A stretch of 22,057 nt of DNA, taken from positions 1-22,057 of the forward strand of contig JARFQC010000231.1 of NCBI GenBank assembly GCA_029287965.1. The letters run 5' to 3'. Numbering within the stretch: position 1 is the stretch's first letter; each line of letters starts with the position of its first letter. The notes below the pieces were generated by a model. That model did not search any database. It was not told the DNA's origin and worked only from the letters and a program-made list of their open reading frames with translations. Source of the stretch: Arenicellales bacterium. Its GTDB lineage: Bacteria; Pseudomonadota; Gammaproteobacteria; BMS3Bbin11. Below, one piece after another: positions 1 to 8,548 of the stretch. Position numbers and translations under genes: made by a program.

Positions 1-2900
1 GCACCCAGGCCATGCTGTTCGAATATGTTATCAATCTGCATCCGGTCACTGGAGCGAACCTGGATGACTGCACCCAGTTCTTCATTGAACAGTGTGGCGA
101 AAGCATCATCACCGGGCAGGTCTATGTCTACTCCGCAATGCCCTGCAAAAGACATTTCGCATAGCGTCGCGAACAAACCGCCGTCGGAACGATCATGGTA
201 GGCCAGCAGCATGTCCTTCCCGTTCAGTTGCTGAATGGCGGCGAAAAATCCGCACAGCAGCGCCGGCTGGTCGGCATCGGGACACTCATTACCCAACTGG
301 TTGTAGACCTGGGCCAGGCAGGAACCGCCCAGCCTGTTTCGGCCCGCACCGAGATCGATCAACAGCAATTCACTCGCTTCATCCGACTGGATCAACTGTG
401 GGCTCAGCGTCGTACGGATATCCTTAACCGGGGCAAATGCGGAGATGATCAGCGACAGCGGCGCTGTCACGGCATGACTGCCGCGCTCGTCGTCCCACAC
501 TGTCTTCATTGACATGGAATCTTTGCCAACCGGTATGGAAATGCCCAGCGCCGGACACAATTCCATGCCAATGCTCTGCACGGTATCGAACAGGCGGGCG
601 TCTTCACCGGGGTGACCGGCCGGAGCCATCCAGTTGGCAGACAACTTGATATCAGAGATGTCCTGAATGCTGGCAGCAGCGATATTGGTCAATGCCTCAC
701 CGATCGCCATGCGACCGCTGCTGGGTGCGTCAATCAGGGCCAGCGGTGTTCTTTCTCCCATCGCCATGGCCTCACCGGTAGTCGATGCCAGGCTGGTAGC
801 TGTAACGGCACAGTCGGCGACTGGTACCTGCCAGGGGCCAACCATCTGATCCCGGCTGACCAGGCCCGTAACACTGCGGTCGCCGATGGTAATCAGGAAG
901 CCTTTACTCGCAACTGTGGGCAGACGTAAAACGCGCATTGCGGCGTCATGCAGAGTCATAGCACTGGTATCTACCGGCGGCTGGTCAACATCAACGTGCG
1001 CGACGTTACGCGTCATCTTAGGCGGCTTACCGAGTAAAACCGCCATGTCCATGTCGATGGGGCGCCCCGGGTCGGAACAGGCTGAATCCGGGTCCGGTTC
1101 AGCGCCTTTGAAATGCCTGTCTTCCAGTACCAGCCTGCGTTCGCCGGTTGCCTTGCCTACAACGGCATACAGACATCGTTCACGCGCGCATATATCCGTA
1201 AAGGTATCCCAGGATGCTGAATCTACAGCGAGTACGTAGCGCTCCTGCGACTCGTTGCTCCACAACTGCATAGGCGACATGCCGGGCTCGTCATTGAGTA
1301 CATCACGCAATTCGAAATGGCCGCCGCGGCCGGAGTCATCGACCAGTTCCGGCAGGGCGTTGGAAATACCCCCGGCACCGACGTCATGGATAGACAGGAT
1401 GGGACTGCCAGGGCCCAGCTCACTGCAGCGATTGATCACTTCCTGGCAACGCCGCTGCATTTCAGGGTTGCTGCGCTGTACCGAGGCGAAATCAAGGTCT
1501 TCCGAGCTGGCGCCCGAGGACATGCTCGATGCCGCGCCGCCACCGAGTCCGATCAGCATGGACGGGCCGCCCAGCACTACGATGCGAGTCCCGGGTGGTA
1601 TATCGTGCTTGTGCACGTGCACATCCTGGATGGAACCCAGGCCGCCGGCCAGCATGATGGGCTTGTGATACCCGCGCACCTCGCTGCCCCCGGCCGTTGC
1701 TACGTCCTGTTCGTAGGTGCGGAAGTAGCCGCAGATATTCGGTCGGCCAAACTCGTTGTTGAAGGATGCCCCGCCGATCGGCCCTTCGAGCATGATATCC
1801 AGCGCACTCACGATGCGCCCCGGCTTGCCGTGGTCGACTTCCCAGGGCTGTGTTGCGCCAGGCAGCTTCAGGTTGGACACGGTAAAACCTGTTAAACCGG
1901 CCTTGGGGCGACTGCCGCGACCGGTAGCGCCCTCGTCACGGATTTCCCCTCCCGATCCGGTTGCCGCACCCGGATGCGGGGCGATGGCCGTTGGATGATT
2001 ATGCGTCTCGACCTTCATCAGGATATGCGCATCGCCATCATGCCAGGCATATTTTCTGCCACCGGGCTCAAGCCGGAAGTTGCTCTGCTCGTATCCCTCG
2101 ATGACTGATGAATTATCGCTGTAGGCAACAACTGTTCCGCGGGGATGCTTTTCGTGTGTATTGCGAATCATGCCAAACAGGCTCGCATCACGATCCCTGC
2201 CATCTATCACCCAGTCGGCATTGAATATTTTATGACGGCAATGCTCGGAATTGACCTGGGCAAACATCATCAATTCTACGTCTGTAGGGTTGCGGCCTTC
2301 GCGACCGAAGGCTTCGGCGAGATAGTCTATTTCATCTTCAGACAATGCCAGTCCCCACTGGCTGTTTGCCCTGACCAGGCTATCCTTGCCTTCCTGCAGA
2401 ATATTGACGCAGCGCATCGGTGCCGGATCATGTTCGGCAAACAAAAGGGCCGCATCCGCCAAGTCGGTGAAAACAGCTTCGACCATGCGGTCATGAATGC
2501 GATCCTCAATCATCGTCGTCTCGGACGCATTGAGGATGTGCTGACCATCCAGTTCTACGTGCCAGACGATTCCACGCTCAATGCGCAGTACTTTTTCAAG
2601 GCCGCAATGGCGGGCGATATCCGTTGCCTTTGTTGACCAGGGAGAAATCGTGCCGGGGCGCGGGATGACCAGGAACACCTGGCCCGGGACATCTTTGGCG
2701 TGCCGTGCAGGACCGTAGTCGAGCAGGCCGTTTAAGTGGGCTGTTTCAAGTTCGTCGAGTTCCTGCTCGATATTTACGAAATGCCAGTAACTGGCAGACA
2801 GCGACCTGAGGTCCTGAATCCCGGCCTTTAGTTCATCAAGCAGCCGGGCAAGCCGGAATTGGGACAGGGCGGGTGCGCCGTGCAGGGACAGTATGCTCAT
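1..2900 (-). CDS. purL: phosphoribosylformylglycinamidine synthase (FGAM synthase), 3' end missing
   Basis: PurL catalyses the ATP- and glutamine-dependent conversion of FGAR to FGAM in cytoplasmic de novo purine synthesis. The frame is open from the ATG at 2900 to the left edge, about 966 residues of a protein usually near 1290-1300, so the C-terminal glutamine amidotransferase domain lies outside the window. Landmarks I translated: start MSILSLHGAPALSQFR; the PRPGTISPWS stretch of the N-terminal domain; SEHCRHK near residue 218; VETHNHPTAI near residue 297 in the first synthetase half; and PVGKDSMSMK near residue 790 in the second half. The codon phase at both ends agrees (2900 to 5), so there is no net frameshift. 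Ribosome binding is weak (GGGA well upstream). It lies 97 bases after bamC on the same strand, and I see no strong promoter or terminator between them, so it may be partly co-transcribed. Apparent plus-strand frames here are shadows. Confidence 0.96.
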   Translation of the reverse strand, partial: MSILSLHGAPALSQFRLARLLDELKAGIQDLRSLSASYWHFVNIEQELDELETAHLNGLLDYGPARHAKDVPGQVFLVIPRPGTISPWSTKATDIARHCGLEKVLRIERGIVWHVELDGQHILNASETTMIEDRIHDRMVEAVFTDLADAALLFAEHDPAPMRCVNILQEGKDSLVRANSQWGLALSEDEIDYLAEAFGREGRNPTDVELMMFAQVNSEHCRHKIFNADWVIDGRDRDASLFGMIRNTHEKHPRGTVVAYSDNSSVIEGYEQSNFRLEPGGRKYAWHDGDAHILMKVETHNHPTAIAPHPGAATGSGGEIRDEGATGRGSRPKAGLTGFTVSNLKLPGATQPWEVDHGKPGRIVSALDIMLEGPIGGASFNNEFGRPNICGYFRTYEQDVATAGGSEVRGYHKPIMLAGGLGSIQDVHVHKHDIPPGTRIVVLGGPSMLIGLGGGAASSMSSGASSEDLDFASVQRSNPEMQRRCQEVINRCSELGPGSPILSIHDVGAGGISNALPELVDDSGRGGHFELRDVLNDEPGMSPMQLWSNESQERYVLAVDSASWDTFTDICARERCLYAVVGKATGERRLVLEDRHFKGAEPDPDSACSDPGRPIDMDMAVLLGKPPKMTRNVAHVDVDQPPVDTSAMTLHDAAMRVLRLPTVASKGFLITIGDRSVTGLVSRDQMVGPWQVPVADCAVTATSLASTTGEAMAMGERTPLALIDAPSSGRMAIGEALTNIAAASIQDISDIKLSANWMAPAGHPGEDARLFDTVQSIGMELCPALGISIPVGKDSMSMKTVWDDERGSHAVTAPLSLIISAFAPVKDIRTTLSPQLIQSDEASELLLIDLGAGRNRLGGSCLAQVYNQLGNECPDADQPALLCGFFAAIQQLNGKDMLLAYHDRSDGGLFATLCEMSFAGHCGVDIDLPGDDAFATLFNEELGAVIQVRSSDRMQIDNIFEQHGLG

Positions 2901-2997
2901 TGGTCAGTGATCCCGATTGATGAGACGATGTGGCGTCATACGAACCATCTGCCCGACATAAACAGGCGCGGTCCGCTGTGACTACGGGTTAAAGCCC

Positions 2998-4176
2998 TTA
3001 TTTGAGCTGCTCGTACAGGAGCGTCAGAATCTGCTCTGACACCTTCACCGGTGTCGGCTGGCCATCTGTATTGGCAACCCGCGCTACGGTCTGCTCACCG
3101 CGACCGGTTAGAATGATCTGGTACTCATCCGTGCTGAGACTGTCATCACTGCCTTTGAACAGCTTACCGAAAAAGCCCTTCTTCTTCTCATAGACCTCGG
3201 GATCGCCATAGCGGACAAAATAGATGCCATCGTCCCGGTTGCGGTCTTCAACCATAAACCCGACCCGGTCGAGAGTCTGCCCTACCCTGCGCCAGGCAAC
3301 ATCAAGTGTATCCTCTATCATCAGGATGGGCGCTTCGCCCGCCACGATAACCAGTGAAGCGCGTTCTTTTTCCGGCTCGGGGGATGCCAGCTTGTCGGCA
3401 GCTTCGGTTCTTGTCGCTCCAAGACTGACCATGAGCAATGTGAGCATCTCGGCTTCCAGTTCCGGGTTGGACCCGGACGGTTGCCAGGCTGTTGCCTGCG
3501 GATCAACTCCGCCCTCCTGCGTAATCACTTCCGTCATGCCGCGATGGGTCAGGTAGACTTCCGAGCTGTTGGTGCTGTCACGCCCGGGTTCAATGCGCAG
3601 GCGGAACTTGTCGCGTGTTCCCGTTGTGTACAGCGAGCCGATCCACTTGCCGAGATATTTCTGGGTACCGCGCAGCACGCTGTCAGCATGGTTTTGTGCC
3701 CAGTCTGTTTCAATGATGCCGATTTTCTTGTCTTCCCGGGTGATGGTCAGTCCGTTCTGCAGCACAAAGGTGTTCAGCTGCGGCCAGACCTTATCCATCG
3801 GTTCATTGACGACCAGCCAGCGCTGGCTGCCAGCGCGCTCGATATACATGTCCCGTTGTGCAGCGGGCTTGCTCTCGGTTGCAGCCTCTGCCGGCTTAAC
3901 CGCGTCCTGGATCGATGCAGGGCTTTCTGCCTGATCGGAAAACTCTGAATACTTTACGTCCGATTGTCCATAAGCCGGGACATTTTGCTGGCTTCTGGAA
4001 TCCGTGATCAGGTCCGGGGGTACTTCAAGCGGTGAAACAGGCCGGCTGGAATGATAATCCGTCAGTGGTTTGGGCTGTTCGAACGTCGCTTCATCTTCTT
4101 TTTTGAACCAGCTGCAACCGCTGGTCAGCAACGCTGCGGCTATAAGCGGCAGTAGTAAATAGGAAGTTGTCTTCAT
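2998..4176 (-). CDS. bamC: outer membrane protein assembly factor BamC (lipoprotein)
   Basis: BamC (NlpB) is a lipoprotein of the BAM complex that folds beta-barrel proteins into the outer membrane. The 392-residue product starts with a lipoprotein signal: MKTTS, a hydrophobic run, then the lipobox LLTSGC with Cys21 as the acylated residue. After it comes a long low-complexity linker containing YHSSRPVSPLEVPPDL, the conserved PLEVPP segment through which the BamC N-terminus is known to lie on BamD. Two domains follow, roughly residues 110-255 and 270-392, matching the two helix-grip domains of the family. It is longer than E. coli BamC (344), mainly in the linker. It starts 15 bases after the dapA stop, the same dapA-bamC order as in enterobacteria, so the two are probably one transcript. 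Residue boundaries of the domains are estimates. Confidence 0.93.
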   Translation of the reverse strand: MKTTSYLLLPLIAAALLTSGCSWFKKEDEATFEQPKPLTDYHSSRPVSPLEVPPDLITDSRSQQNVPAYGQSDVKYSEFSDQAESPASIQDAVKPAEAATESKPAAQRDMYIERAGSQRWLVVNEPMDKVWPQLNTFVLQNGLTITREDKKIGIIETDWAQNHADSVLRGTQKYLGKWIGSLYTTGTRDKFRLRIEPGRDSTNSSEVYLTHRGMTEVITQEGGVDPQATAWQPSGSNPELEAEMLTLLMVSLGATRTEAADKLASPEPEKERASLVIVAGEAPILMIEDTLDVAWRRVGQTLDRVGFMVEDRNRDDGIYFVRYGDPEVYEKKKGFFGKLFKGSDDSLSTDEYQIILTGRGEQTVARVANTDGQPTPVKVSEQILTLLYEQLK

Positions 4177-4191
4177 TTATGTATTTCCGTG

Positions 4192-5067
4192 TTACAGGGC
4201 TCCGGCCTTCCTGGCCGCATTCCTGAGAACTGAATGGTAATGGTCTGACAGGGGTGTCAACGGCAGCCGGATACCGGGGCCAATCAACCCCATCTCGTGC
4301 AGCAGCCATTTAACCGGAATCGGGCTGGACTCGATGAAGAGATCCCGATGCAGCGATTCGAGTCGCGCATCGATCCCGGCTGCCTGTGATGTGTCGCCTT
4401 CGCGGGCCGCAACGATCATGTCGTGCATCCCTGCCGGTGCAATATTGGCAGTTACGGAAATCACCCCTTCCCCGCCGATTGCCACGAACTGCCCTGCCGT
4501 TGCGTCGTCACCGGAATATAGCGCGAAGTCACTGCTGCGCTGGCTGACCAGGTAACGTGCCCTGTCCAGGTCCCCGGTCGCATCCTTGAGTCCGACTATG
4601 TTGGTGATTTCGGACAATTTCAAGCTGGTATCGTCGGACATGTCACAGGCTGTCCGGCCCGGAACATTATACAGAATCTGGGGTACGTCGACGGCCTCGG
4701 CGATGGCCTTGTAATGCAGATACAGGCCTTCCTGGGTGGGCTTGTTGTAATAGGGTGTCACCAGCAGGCAGGCGTCCGCACCCAGCTCGGCCGCTGTCCT
4801 GGTCAGGGCAATGGCTTCCTGGGTGGAGTTGGCACCGGTACCGGCAATAACCGGCATACGCCCGTTGACCAGCCGGATAGTCTGGCGGATAACCTCGCAG
4901 TGTTCGTCGACATCGAGCGTCGCCGACTCACCGGTTGTGCCGACAGCAACAATGCCATCGGTGCCGTTGTCGACATGGAATTCTATTAGCCCGGCAAGTG
5001 CTGCCAGATCGATGCTGCCGTCCGTGTTCATCGGTGTGACGAGGGCGACAAGACTGCCGTAAATCAT
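4192..5067 (-). CDS. dapA: 4-hydroxy-tetrahydrodipicolinate synthase
   Basis: DapA condenses pyruvate with aspartate semialdehyde, the first committed step of the diaminopimelate/lysine pathway in the cytoplasm. Seen in the sequence: the GTTGES loop, ILYNVPGRT and VGLKDAT, carrying the catalytic threonine pair, tyrosine, arginine and Schiff-base lysine. There are two possible ATG starts six bases apart, at 5073 and 5067. I prefer 5067 because the GCAGG ribosome site sits 8 bases before it but only 2 before the other. From this start the key residues fall at T44, T45, Y133, R138 and K161, exactly the E. coli numbering. The product is then 291 residues, close to the usual 292. bamC follows directly. 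A possible sigma-70 promoter lies 34-63 bases upstream. No lysine riboswitch was recognised. Confidence 0.96.
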   Translation of the reverse strand: MIYGSLVALVTPMNTDGSIDLAALAGLIEFHVDNGTDGIVAVGTTGESATLDVDEHCEVIRQTIRLVNGRMPVIAGTGANSTQEAIALTRTAAELGADACLLVTPYYNKPTQEGLYLHYKAIAEAVDVPQILYNVPGRTACDMSDDTSLKLSEITNIVGLKDATGDLDRARYLVSQRSSDFALYSGDDATAGQFVAIGGEGVISVTANIAPAGMHDMIVAAREGDTSQAAGIDARLESLHRDLFIESSPIPVKWLLHEMGLIGPGIRLPLTPLSDHYHSVLRNAARKAGAL

Positions 5068-5075
5068 GATCATTG

Positions 5076-5080
5076 CCTGC
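5076..5080 (-). promoter_or_regulatory. dapA ribosome binding site (decides the start)
   Basis: On the minus strand GCAGG is followed by 8 bases and then ATG at 5067. The other in-frame ATG at 5073 is only 2 bases away, too close for normal initiation. Confidence 0.6.
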
Positions 5081-5100
5081 AGAGCTGAAACAAGCAGGCA

Positions 5101-5130
5101 ATGTTACTTTGCCCGGGAGTCCCGGAGCAA
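5101..5130 (-). promoter_or_regulatory. possible sigma-70 promoter of dapA-bamC
   Basis: On the minus strand TTGCTC (5130-5125) and TAACAT (5106-5101) are separated by 18 bases, placing a start of transcription about 30 bases before dapA. Both hexamers are imperfect matches, so this is a candidate only. Confidence 0.35.
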
Positions 5131-5171
5131 GTATTGGTGTGCGGATTGGGCTGTTCAGTGCGGGCTAAAAC

Positions 5172-5199
5172 AAGAAAGGCGGCAGTAAACTGCCGCCTT
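5172..5199 (-). terminator. intrinsic terminator of the 60-residue orphan gene
   Basis: A perfect 10-bp stem AAGGCGGCAG / CTGCCGCCTT with a 4-base loop occupies 5176-5199. Read on the minus strand it is followed by TCTTGTTTT, a U-rich tail. It lies about 50 bases after the stop of the small gene and separates it from dapA. Confidence 0.8.
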
Positions 5200-5251
5200 G
5201 AGAATTCCCGAGCGCCCTGAAGGCTACCGGGCTGCAGATCGATTTACCGGG

Positions 5252-5434
5252 TCAAGCAGCGTGTTCCGTAACGGCCTCGCGATGACCGTCGGCGTATTCA
5301 ATTTCCACGTTTGCTTCTTTCAGCCAGTGATAACATGAAACGCCGACCTGGTAGGGAACGAGCCGGTTGCGAATGAGTTCCGGTTGCTCGTAAAGAATCT
5401 CGTCAGTCAGGGGTATGAAGACCATTTTTCCCAT
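5252..5434 (-). CDS. 60-residue protein of unknown function
   Basis: I do not recognise this family. The product starts MGKMVFIPLTDEILYEQPEL and is soluble-looking, with no membrane segment or signal peptide. It is rich in aromatic and acidic residues and has a single cysteine (VSCYHWL). It is a real gene by context: on the minus strand AAGGAA stands 6 bases before the ATG, and a strong intrinsic terminator follows the stop by about 50 bases, so it is a monocistronic unit. It is divergent from the response regulator at 5656, and the region between them carries two interleaved inverted repeats, which suggests regulated expression. An opposite-strand frame (5384-5656) overlaps only its 5' end and is not supported. 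No function is inferred. Confidence 0.72.
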   Translation of the reverse strand: MGKMVFIPLTDEILYEQPELIRNRLVPYQVGVSCYHWLKEANVEIEYADGHREAVTEHAA

Positions 5435-5474
5435 GATATTTTCCTTTGCCTTATTTCCAGCTGTTTACCGTTTA

Positions 5475-5537
5475 AGACCAGTTTTTGTGGATCAATTTCC
5501 TGTCTGATAGTGAAACAAACTGGTCTGGCGACAGGAA
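5475..5537. repeat. two interleaved perfect inverted repeats in a divergent intergenic region
   Basis: Repeat A: AGACCAGTTT at 5475-5484 and its exact complement AAACTGGTCT at 5517-5526. Repeat B: TTCCTGTC at 5497-5504 and its exact complement GACAGGAA at 5530-5537. The order is A-B-A'-B'. Centres of A, B and A' are 21 bp apart, two helical turns each. All four arms contain a GACCAG or GACAGG core in one orientation or the other. They may be operator half-sites for the adjacent response regulator or mutually exclusive RNA stems; neither is proven. Confidence 0.7.
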
Positions 5538-5617
5538 CCCAAAGGAATGGCAATGTAATGCAAAATTATGGCGAAAAAGTGGTTTTTGCCCCGATCACGC
5601 GTTCGCGCGACAGGCTT

Positions 5618-5625
5618 GCTATATT
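5618..5625 (+). promoter_or_regulatory. possible extended -10 promoter of the response regulator
   Basis: TGC followed by TATATT at 5620-5625 makes an extended -10 element about 30 bases before the start codon. No clear -35 box stands at the right distance, as can be the case for extended -10 or activator-dependent promoters. Confidence 0.35.
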
Positions 5626-5655
5626 GTCCCCACCAGCCACCAGTGAGCAGAATTA

Positions 5656-6357
5656 ATGAGTCGCAGTATCGCTATCGTCGAAGACGATCCTGACCAGAGA
5701 GAGAATTACGCCGACGCCCTGACCCGGCACGGATTTGATGTAAAAACCTATTCAAGCCGGCTCGAGGCACTGGAAGGCTTCAAGGGAGGCCTGCCGGACC
5801 TGGCCATCCTCGATATCATGCTCGGTGATGAACCTGACGGCGGTTTTGACCTGTGCCGCGAGCTACGCGGTATGTCGACCAATTTACCCATCATCTTCCT
5901 GACCGCCCGGGACAGTGACATCGACACCGTTTCCGGCCTGCGCCTGGATGCCTGGGACTACCTGACCAAGCCGGTCAATCTCCAGTATCTTGCCGTGCGC
6001 ATCGCCTCCCTGTTCCGGATTGCCGACACGCTCAGCGCCCCTGAGCAGCAGCACGACGACAACTATCGCCACGGACACCTCGAAATCGACAACCAGAGCA
6101 TGTCCATCACCTGGAAAGGCAAACCGGTCAACCTGACGCTGACCGAGTACTGGATCGTGGAGTCACTGGCACGCCGGCCCGGGCATGTACGCACCTATGA
6201 CCACATGATGCAGGTGACACGGCAGAGCATGGTGGAGCGAAACACCATAAACGGCTATATCCGCCGCATACGCAACAAGTTCAAGACCATCGACGACAGC
6301 TTCAACTGCATCCAGACAGTATTTGGCGTCGGCTACAGATGGAACGCCACGTCCTGA
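5656..6357 (+). CDS. pdsR: OmpR-family response regulator, Pds (dedicated sortase system) type
   Basis: This is a cytoplasmic transcription factor phosphorylated by its partner kinase. It has 233 residues. The receiver domain (about 1-120) has the acidic pair E9/D10-D11, phosphoacceptor D53 in LAILDIMLG, T83 in IIFLTAR and K105 in YLTKP. The winged-helix DNA-binding domain (about 135-230) ends in the typical FNCIQTVFGVGYRW. The DEPDGGFDLCRELR and DIDTVSGLRL segments resemble what I remember of the proteobacterial dedicated sortase system regulator family, where the usual wording is GLRLGADDYLTK; here it is GLRLDAWDYLTK. The histidine kinase follows after 28 bases, so the two are one operon. 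Target genes are unknown; the repeats at 5475-5537 make self-regulation or control of the divergent small gene plausible. The OmpR family is certain; the Pds assignment rests on recall. Confidence 0.85.
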   Translation: MSRSIAIVEDDPDQRENYADALTRHGFDVKTYSSRLEALEGFKGGLPDLAILDIMLGDEPDGGFDLCRELRGMSTNLPIIFLTARDSDIDTVSGLRLDAWDYLTKPVNLQYLAVRIASLFRIADTLSAPEQQHDDNYRHGHLEIDNQSMSITWKGKPVNLTLTEYWIVESLARRPGHVRTYDHMMQVTRQSMVERNTINGYIRRIRNKFKTIDDSFNCIQTVFGVGYRWNATS

Positions 6358-6385
6358 TCGGACTGCCCGGCGACACACACTGCTA

Positions 6386-8542
6386 ATGAAGCTCAGCATT
6401 CGCTACAAGCTGTCCCTGGTGATCATGACCCTGCTGCTGATCCCCTGGATGGGCTACCAGTACGTGCGGGAAATGAAGGCCTTCGTGCTGCAAGGGCAGG
6501 AAGATGCCCTGCTCACTACCGCCAGCGCCGTTTCCACAGTCCTGCATGACCGGCCGGAACTGTTCAGTCTGGAAACGGGCGGGCCGGATATCGTATCGGA
6601 AGCCGGTGATCTGCAGGTAAGGCAGCTGCCCGGCCCGATTCGGATCGACGGTGAATTCGATGACTGGGACGACATACTAAAGGATCTCAATCACTACCCG
6701 GTTGAACCTGAAACCAACTCCACCGAACCGGATACACCCGATCTTGCCTATGACCACGTTCTTGGCAGCTGGGGACCGTATGTCTACGCGCTGTTCCAGG
6801 TTGAAGACGGAGACATAATCTATCGTGACCCCAAGGTCAGGCCGCTGAACCAGAGCGATCACCTGCGCATGTTTCTACGCGACCAGGATGGCGACCTCGA
6901 CCGCTATGTCGTCACCGCATCACGTCCGGGCCGCATGGATGTCTACAAGATGGACGAGAACTGGGTATATCCACTGACCGGCAAGCCTGTCTACACCATT
7001 GTTTCGCACATGAAACCGGTCAAGGACGGCTACGCCATCGAATTGCTCATTCCCCGCAGGCTGGTGTCCGGCGATGCACGCCTGGCCCTGGCTATTGCGG
7101 ATGTCGATGATGCAAAGGATCGCCAGATGTCATCGCTGATCAGCACATCGCCAACGCGTAAGATTGCAGAACTGGGTCGCGTGCTGATCCCCGCACCGGA
7201 GATCGAACGCATCCTGCATGCACTGGACAAGCCCGGCACCCGCATCTGGGTGGTAGACCGGTTCAAACGTGTCCGCGCCGTGGTCGGCGACCTGTCCAGC
7301 ATCGGCGGCTACATCGTGACGTCTATAGACAGCAATATGAAATCGCTGCAGCTGTGGATGGATCGCATCCTCGCACCGATCTACCGCTTCATACTCAAGC
7401 CGCCTGAAGGCAATTTCAGCGACCTGCCGGTGGACACCCGGGAGCGCAGCGAGGAGATTCTCTTCCAGGTACTGGAAGGCATGCCCGCCACCGACCGCCG
7501 CGCGTCGGTCGACCAGCAGGCCCAGGTGCTGATGGCCGCCCACCCGATCTGGTCCGGCGATGAAATCACGGGCGCGGTCATAGTCGAACAGAGCGGCAAC
7601 AATGCAACGGCATTACAGAATCGCCTGCTGCAGAATGTCATTGCCGTCACCGTCATCGTATTCATGATCGTGGCTATCGCCCTGATGACGTTCACCTGGC
7701 GCCTGACGCGCCGCATTCGCAAGCTCAGCCGTGCCAGTGGCCTGGCGATCAGCCCGGAAGGACGCATGCGTGAAGAACGCGATATTCCTGACCAGAAGTC
7801 CCGCGATGAGGTGGGAGACCTGTCCCGCAGCATAACCGACATGCTATCACGCCTGGCTCATTACAATCGCTATCTCGAAAGCATGCCTGACACGTTGGCC
7901 CATGAACTCAACAATCCGCTCAACGTGGTCAACTCGTCACTGGAGAACCTGGGTACGCACCACCCCGACATCAGCGAGAGCAAGTACATGGCGCGGGCAC
8001 AAAATGGCGTCAACCGGCTGGGCTCGCTGCTGGCCAGCCTGACCGAGGCCGGCAACCTCGAAGAGGCACTCAAGACAGAAGGTCATGAGCGATTCAACCT
8101 GAACGAAATGCTGTCTCTGTACATGGAAGGCTACCAGGAGAGTCATCCCGAGTTTAAAGCCGGCTTCATCATGAAACTGCCTGAACACCAGGTCTACATC
8201 AACGGCAGTCCTGACCATATCGCCCAGATGCTCGACAAGCTGGTCGACAATGCGGTTGATTTCAGCGCGCCCGGTCAGCAGGTCTCCATATCGCTGAGCG
8301 TCTGGCACAACGAGGTCATCATCAAGGTCATGAATATCGGCAAGACACTGCCAGAGGAAATGCAGGAAAGGCTGTTCGACCCGATGGTTTCAATCCGGCC
8401 GACCGGCACGGTACGCTCGCACCTTGGCATGGGGCTGCACATCGTGCGGCTGATCGTGGACGCACACGGGGGCACCGCGACAGCGCGCAATAACGAGGCG
8501 GAAAACGGCGTCGTATTCGAGATAACGCTGCCGACGGCCTGA
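6386..8542 (+). CDS. pdsS: sensor histidine kinase with CBM9-like periplasmic domain, Pds type
   Basis: This is an inner-membrane sensor kinase of 718 residues, partner of the preceding regulator. In order: membrane helix about 8-27; an extracytoplasmic region with a CBM9/DOMON-like domain opening at LPGPIRIDGEFDDW (about 80-245); a further sensor segment to about 410; a second helix about 417-440; a HAMP-like linker; the dimerisation/phosphoacceptor helix with H506 in HELNNPLNVVNSSLENL; and a HATPase domain with N box LDKLVDNAVDFS (about 615) and G box HLGMGLHIVRLIVDAHGG (about 678-695). The architecture matches the dedicated sortase system kinase, but no sortase or LPXTG-like target is in this window. 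I chose ATG 6386 because it avoids overlap with the regulator and puts the first helix at the N-terminus; the upstream TTG at 6323 is inside the regulator gene. The ligand is unknown; CBM9-like folds often bind sugars. Confidence 0.85.
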   Translation: MKLSIRYKLSLVIMTLLLIPWMGYQYVREMKAFVLQGQEDALLTTASAVSTVLHDRPELFSLETGGPDIVSEAGDLQVRQLPGPIRIDGEFDDWDDILKDLNHYPVEPETNSTEPDTPDLAYDHVLGSWGPYVYALFQVEDGDIIYRDPKVRPLNQSDHLRMFLRDQDGDLDRYVVTASRPGRMDVYKMDENWVYPLTGKPVYTIVSHMKPVKDGYAIELLIPRRLVSGDARLALAIADVDDAKDRQMSSLISTSPTRKIAELGRVLIPAPEIERILHALDKPGTRIWVVDRFKRVRAVVGDLSSIGGYIVTSIDSNMKSLQLWMDRILAPIYRFILKPPEGNFSDLPVDTRERSEEILFQVLEGMPATDRRASVDQQAQVLMAAHPIWSGDEITGAVIVEQSGNNATALQNRLLQNVIAVTVIVFMIVAIALMTFTWRLTRRIRKLSRASGLAISPEGRMREERDIPDQKSRDEVGDLSRSITDMLSRLAHYNRYLESMPDTLAHELNNPLNVVNSSLENLGTHHPDISESKYMARAQNGVNRLGSLLASLTEAGNLEEALKTEGHERFNLNEMLSLYMEGYQESHPEFKAGFIMKLPEHQVYINGSPDHIAQMLDKLVDNAVDFSAPGQQVSISLSVWHNEVIIKVMNIGKTLPEEMQERLFDPMVSIRPTGTVRSHLGMGLHIVRLIVDAHGGTATARNNEAENGVVFEITLPTA

Positions 8543-8548
8543 TCGGCT

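Noticed and set aside
1317..2636. Long plus-strand open frames (192 and 163 residues)
   Set aside because: They lie opposite purL, which is intact and carries conserved motifs throughout; they have no recognisable domains.
6323..6385. Upstream TTG start for the histidine kinase
   Set aside because: It lies inside the response regulator gene and puts 21 non-helical residues before the first membrane segment.
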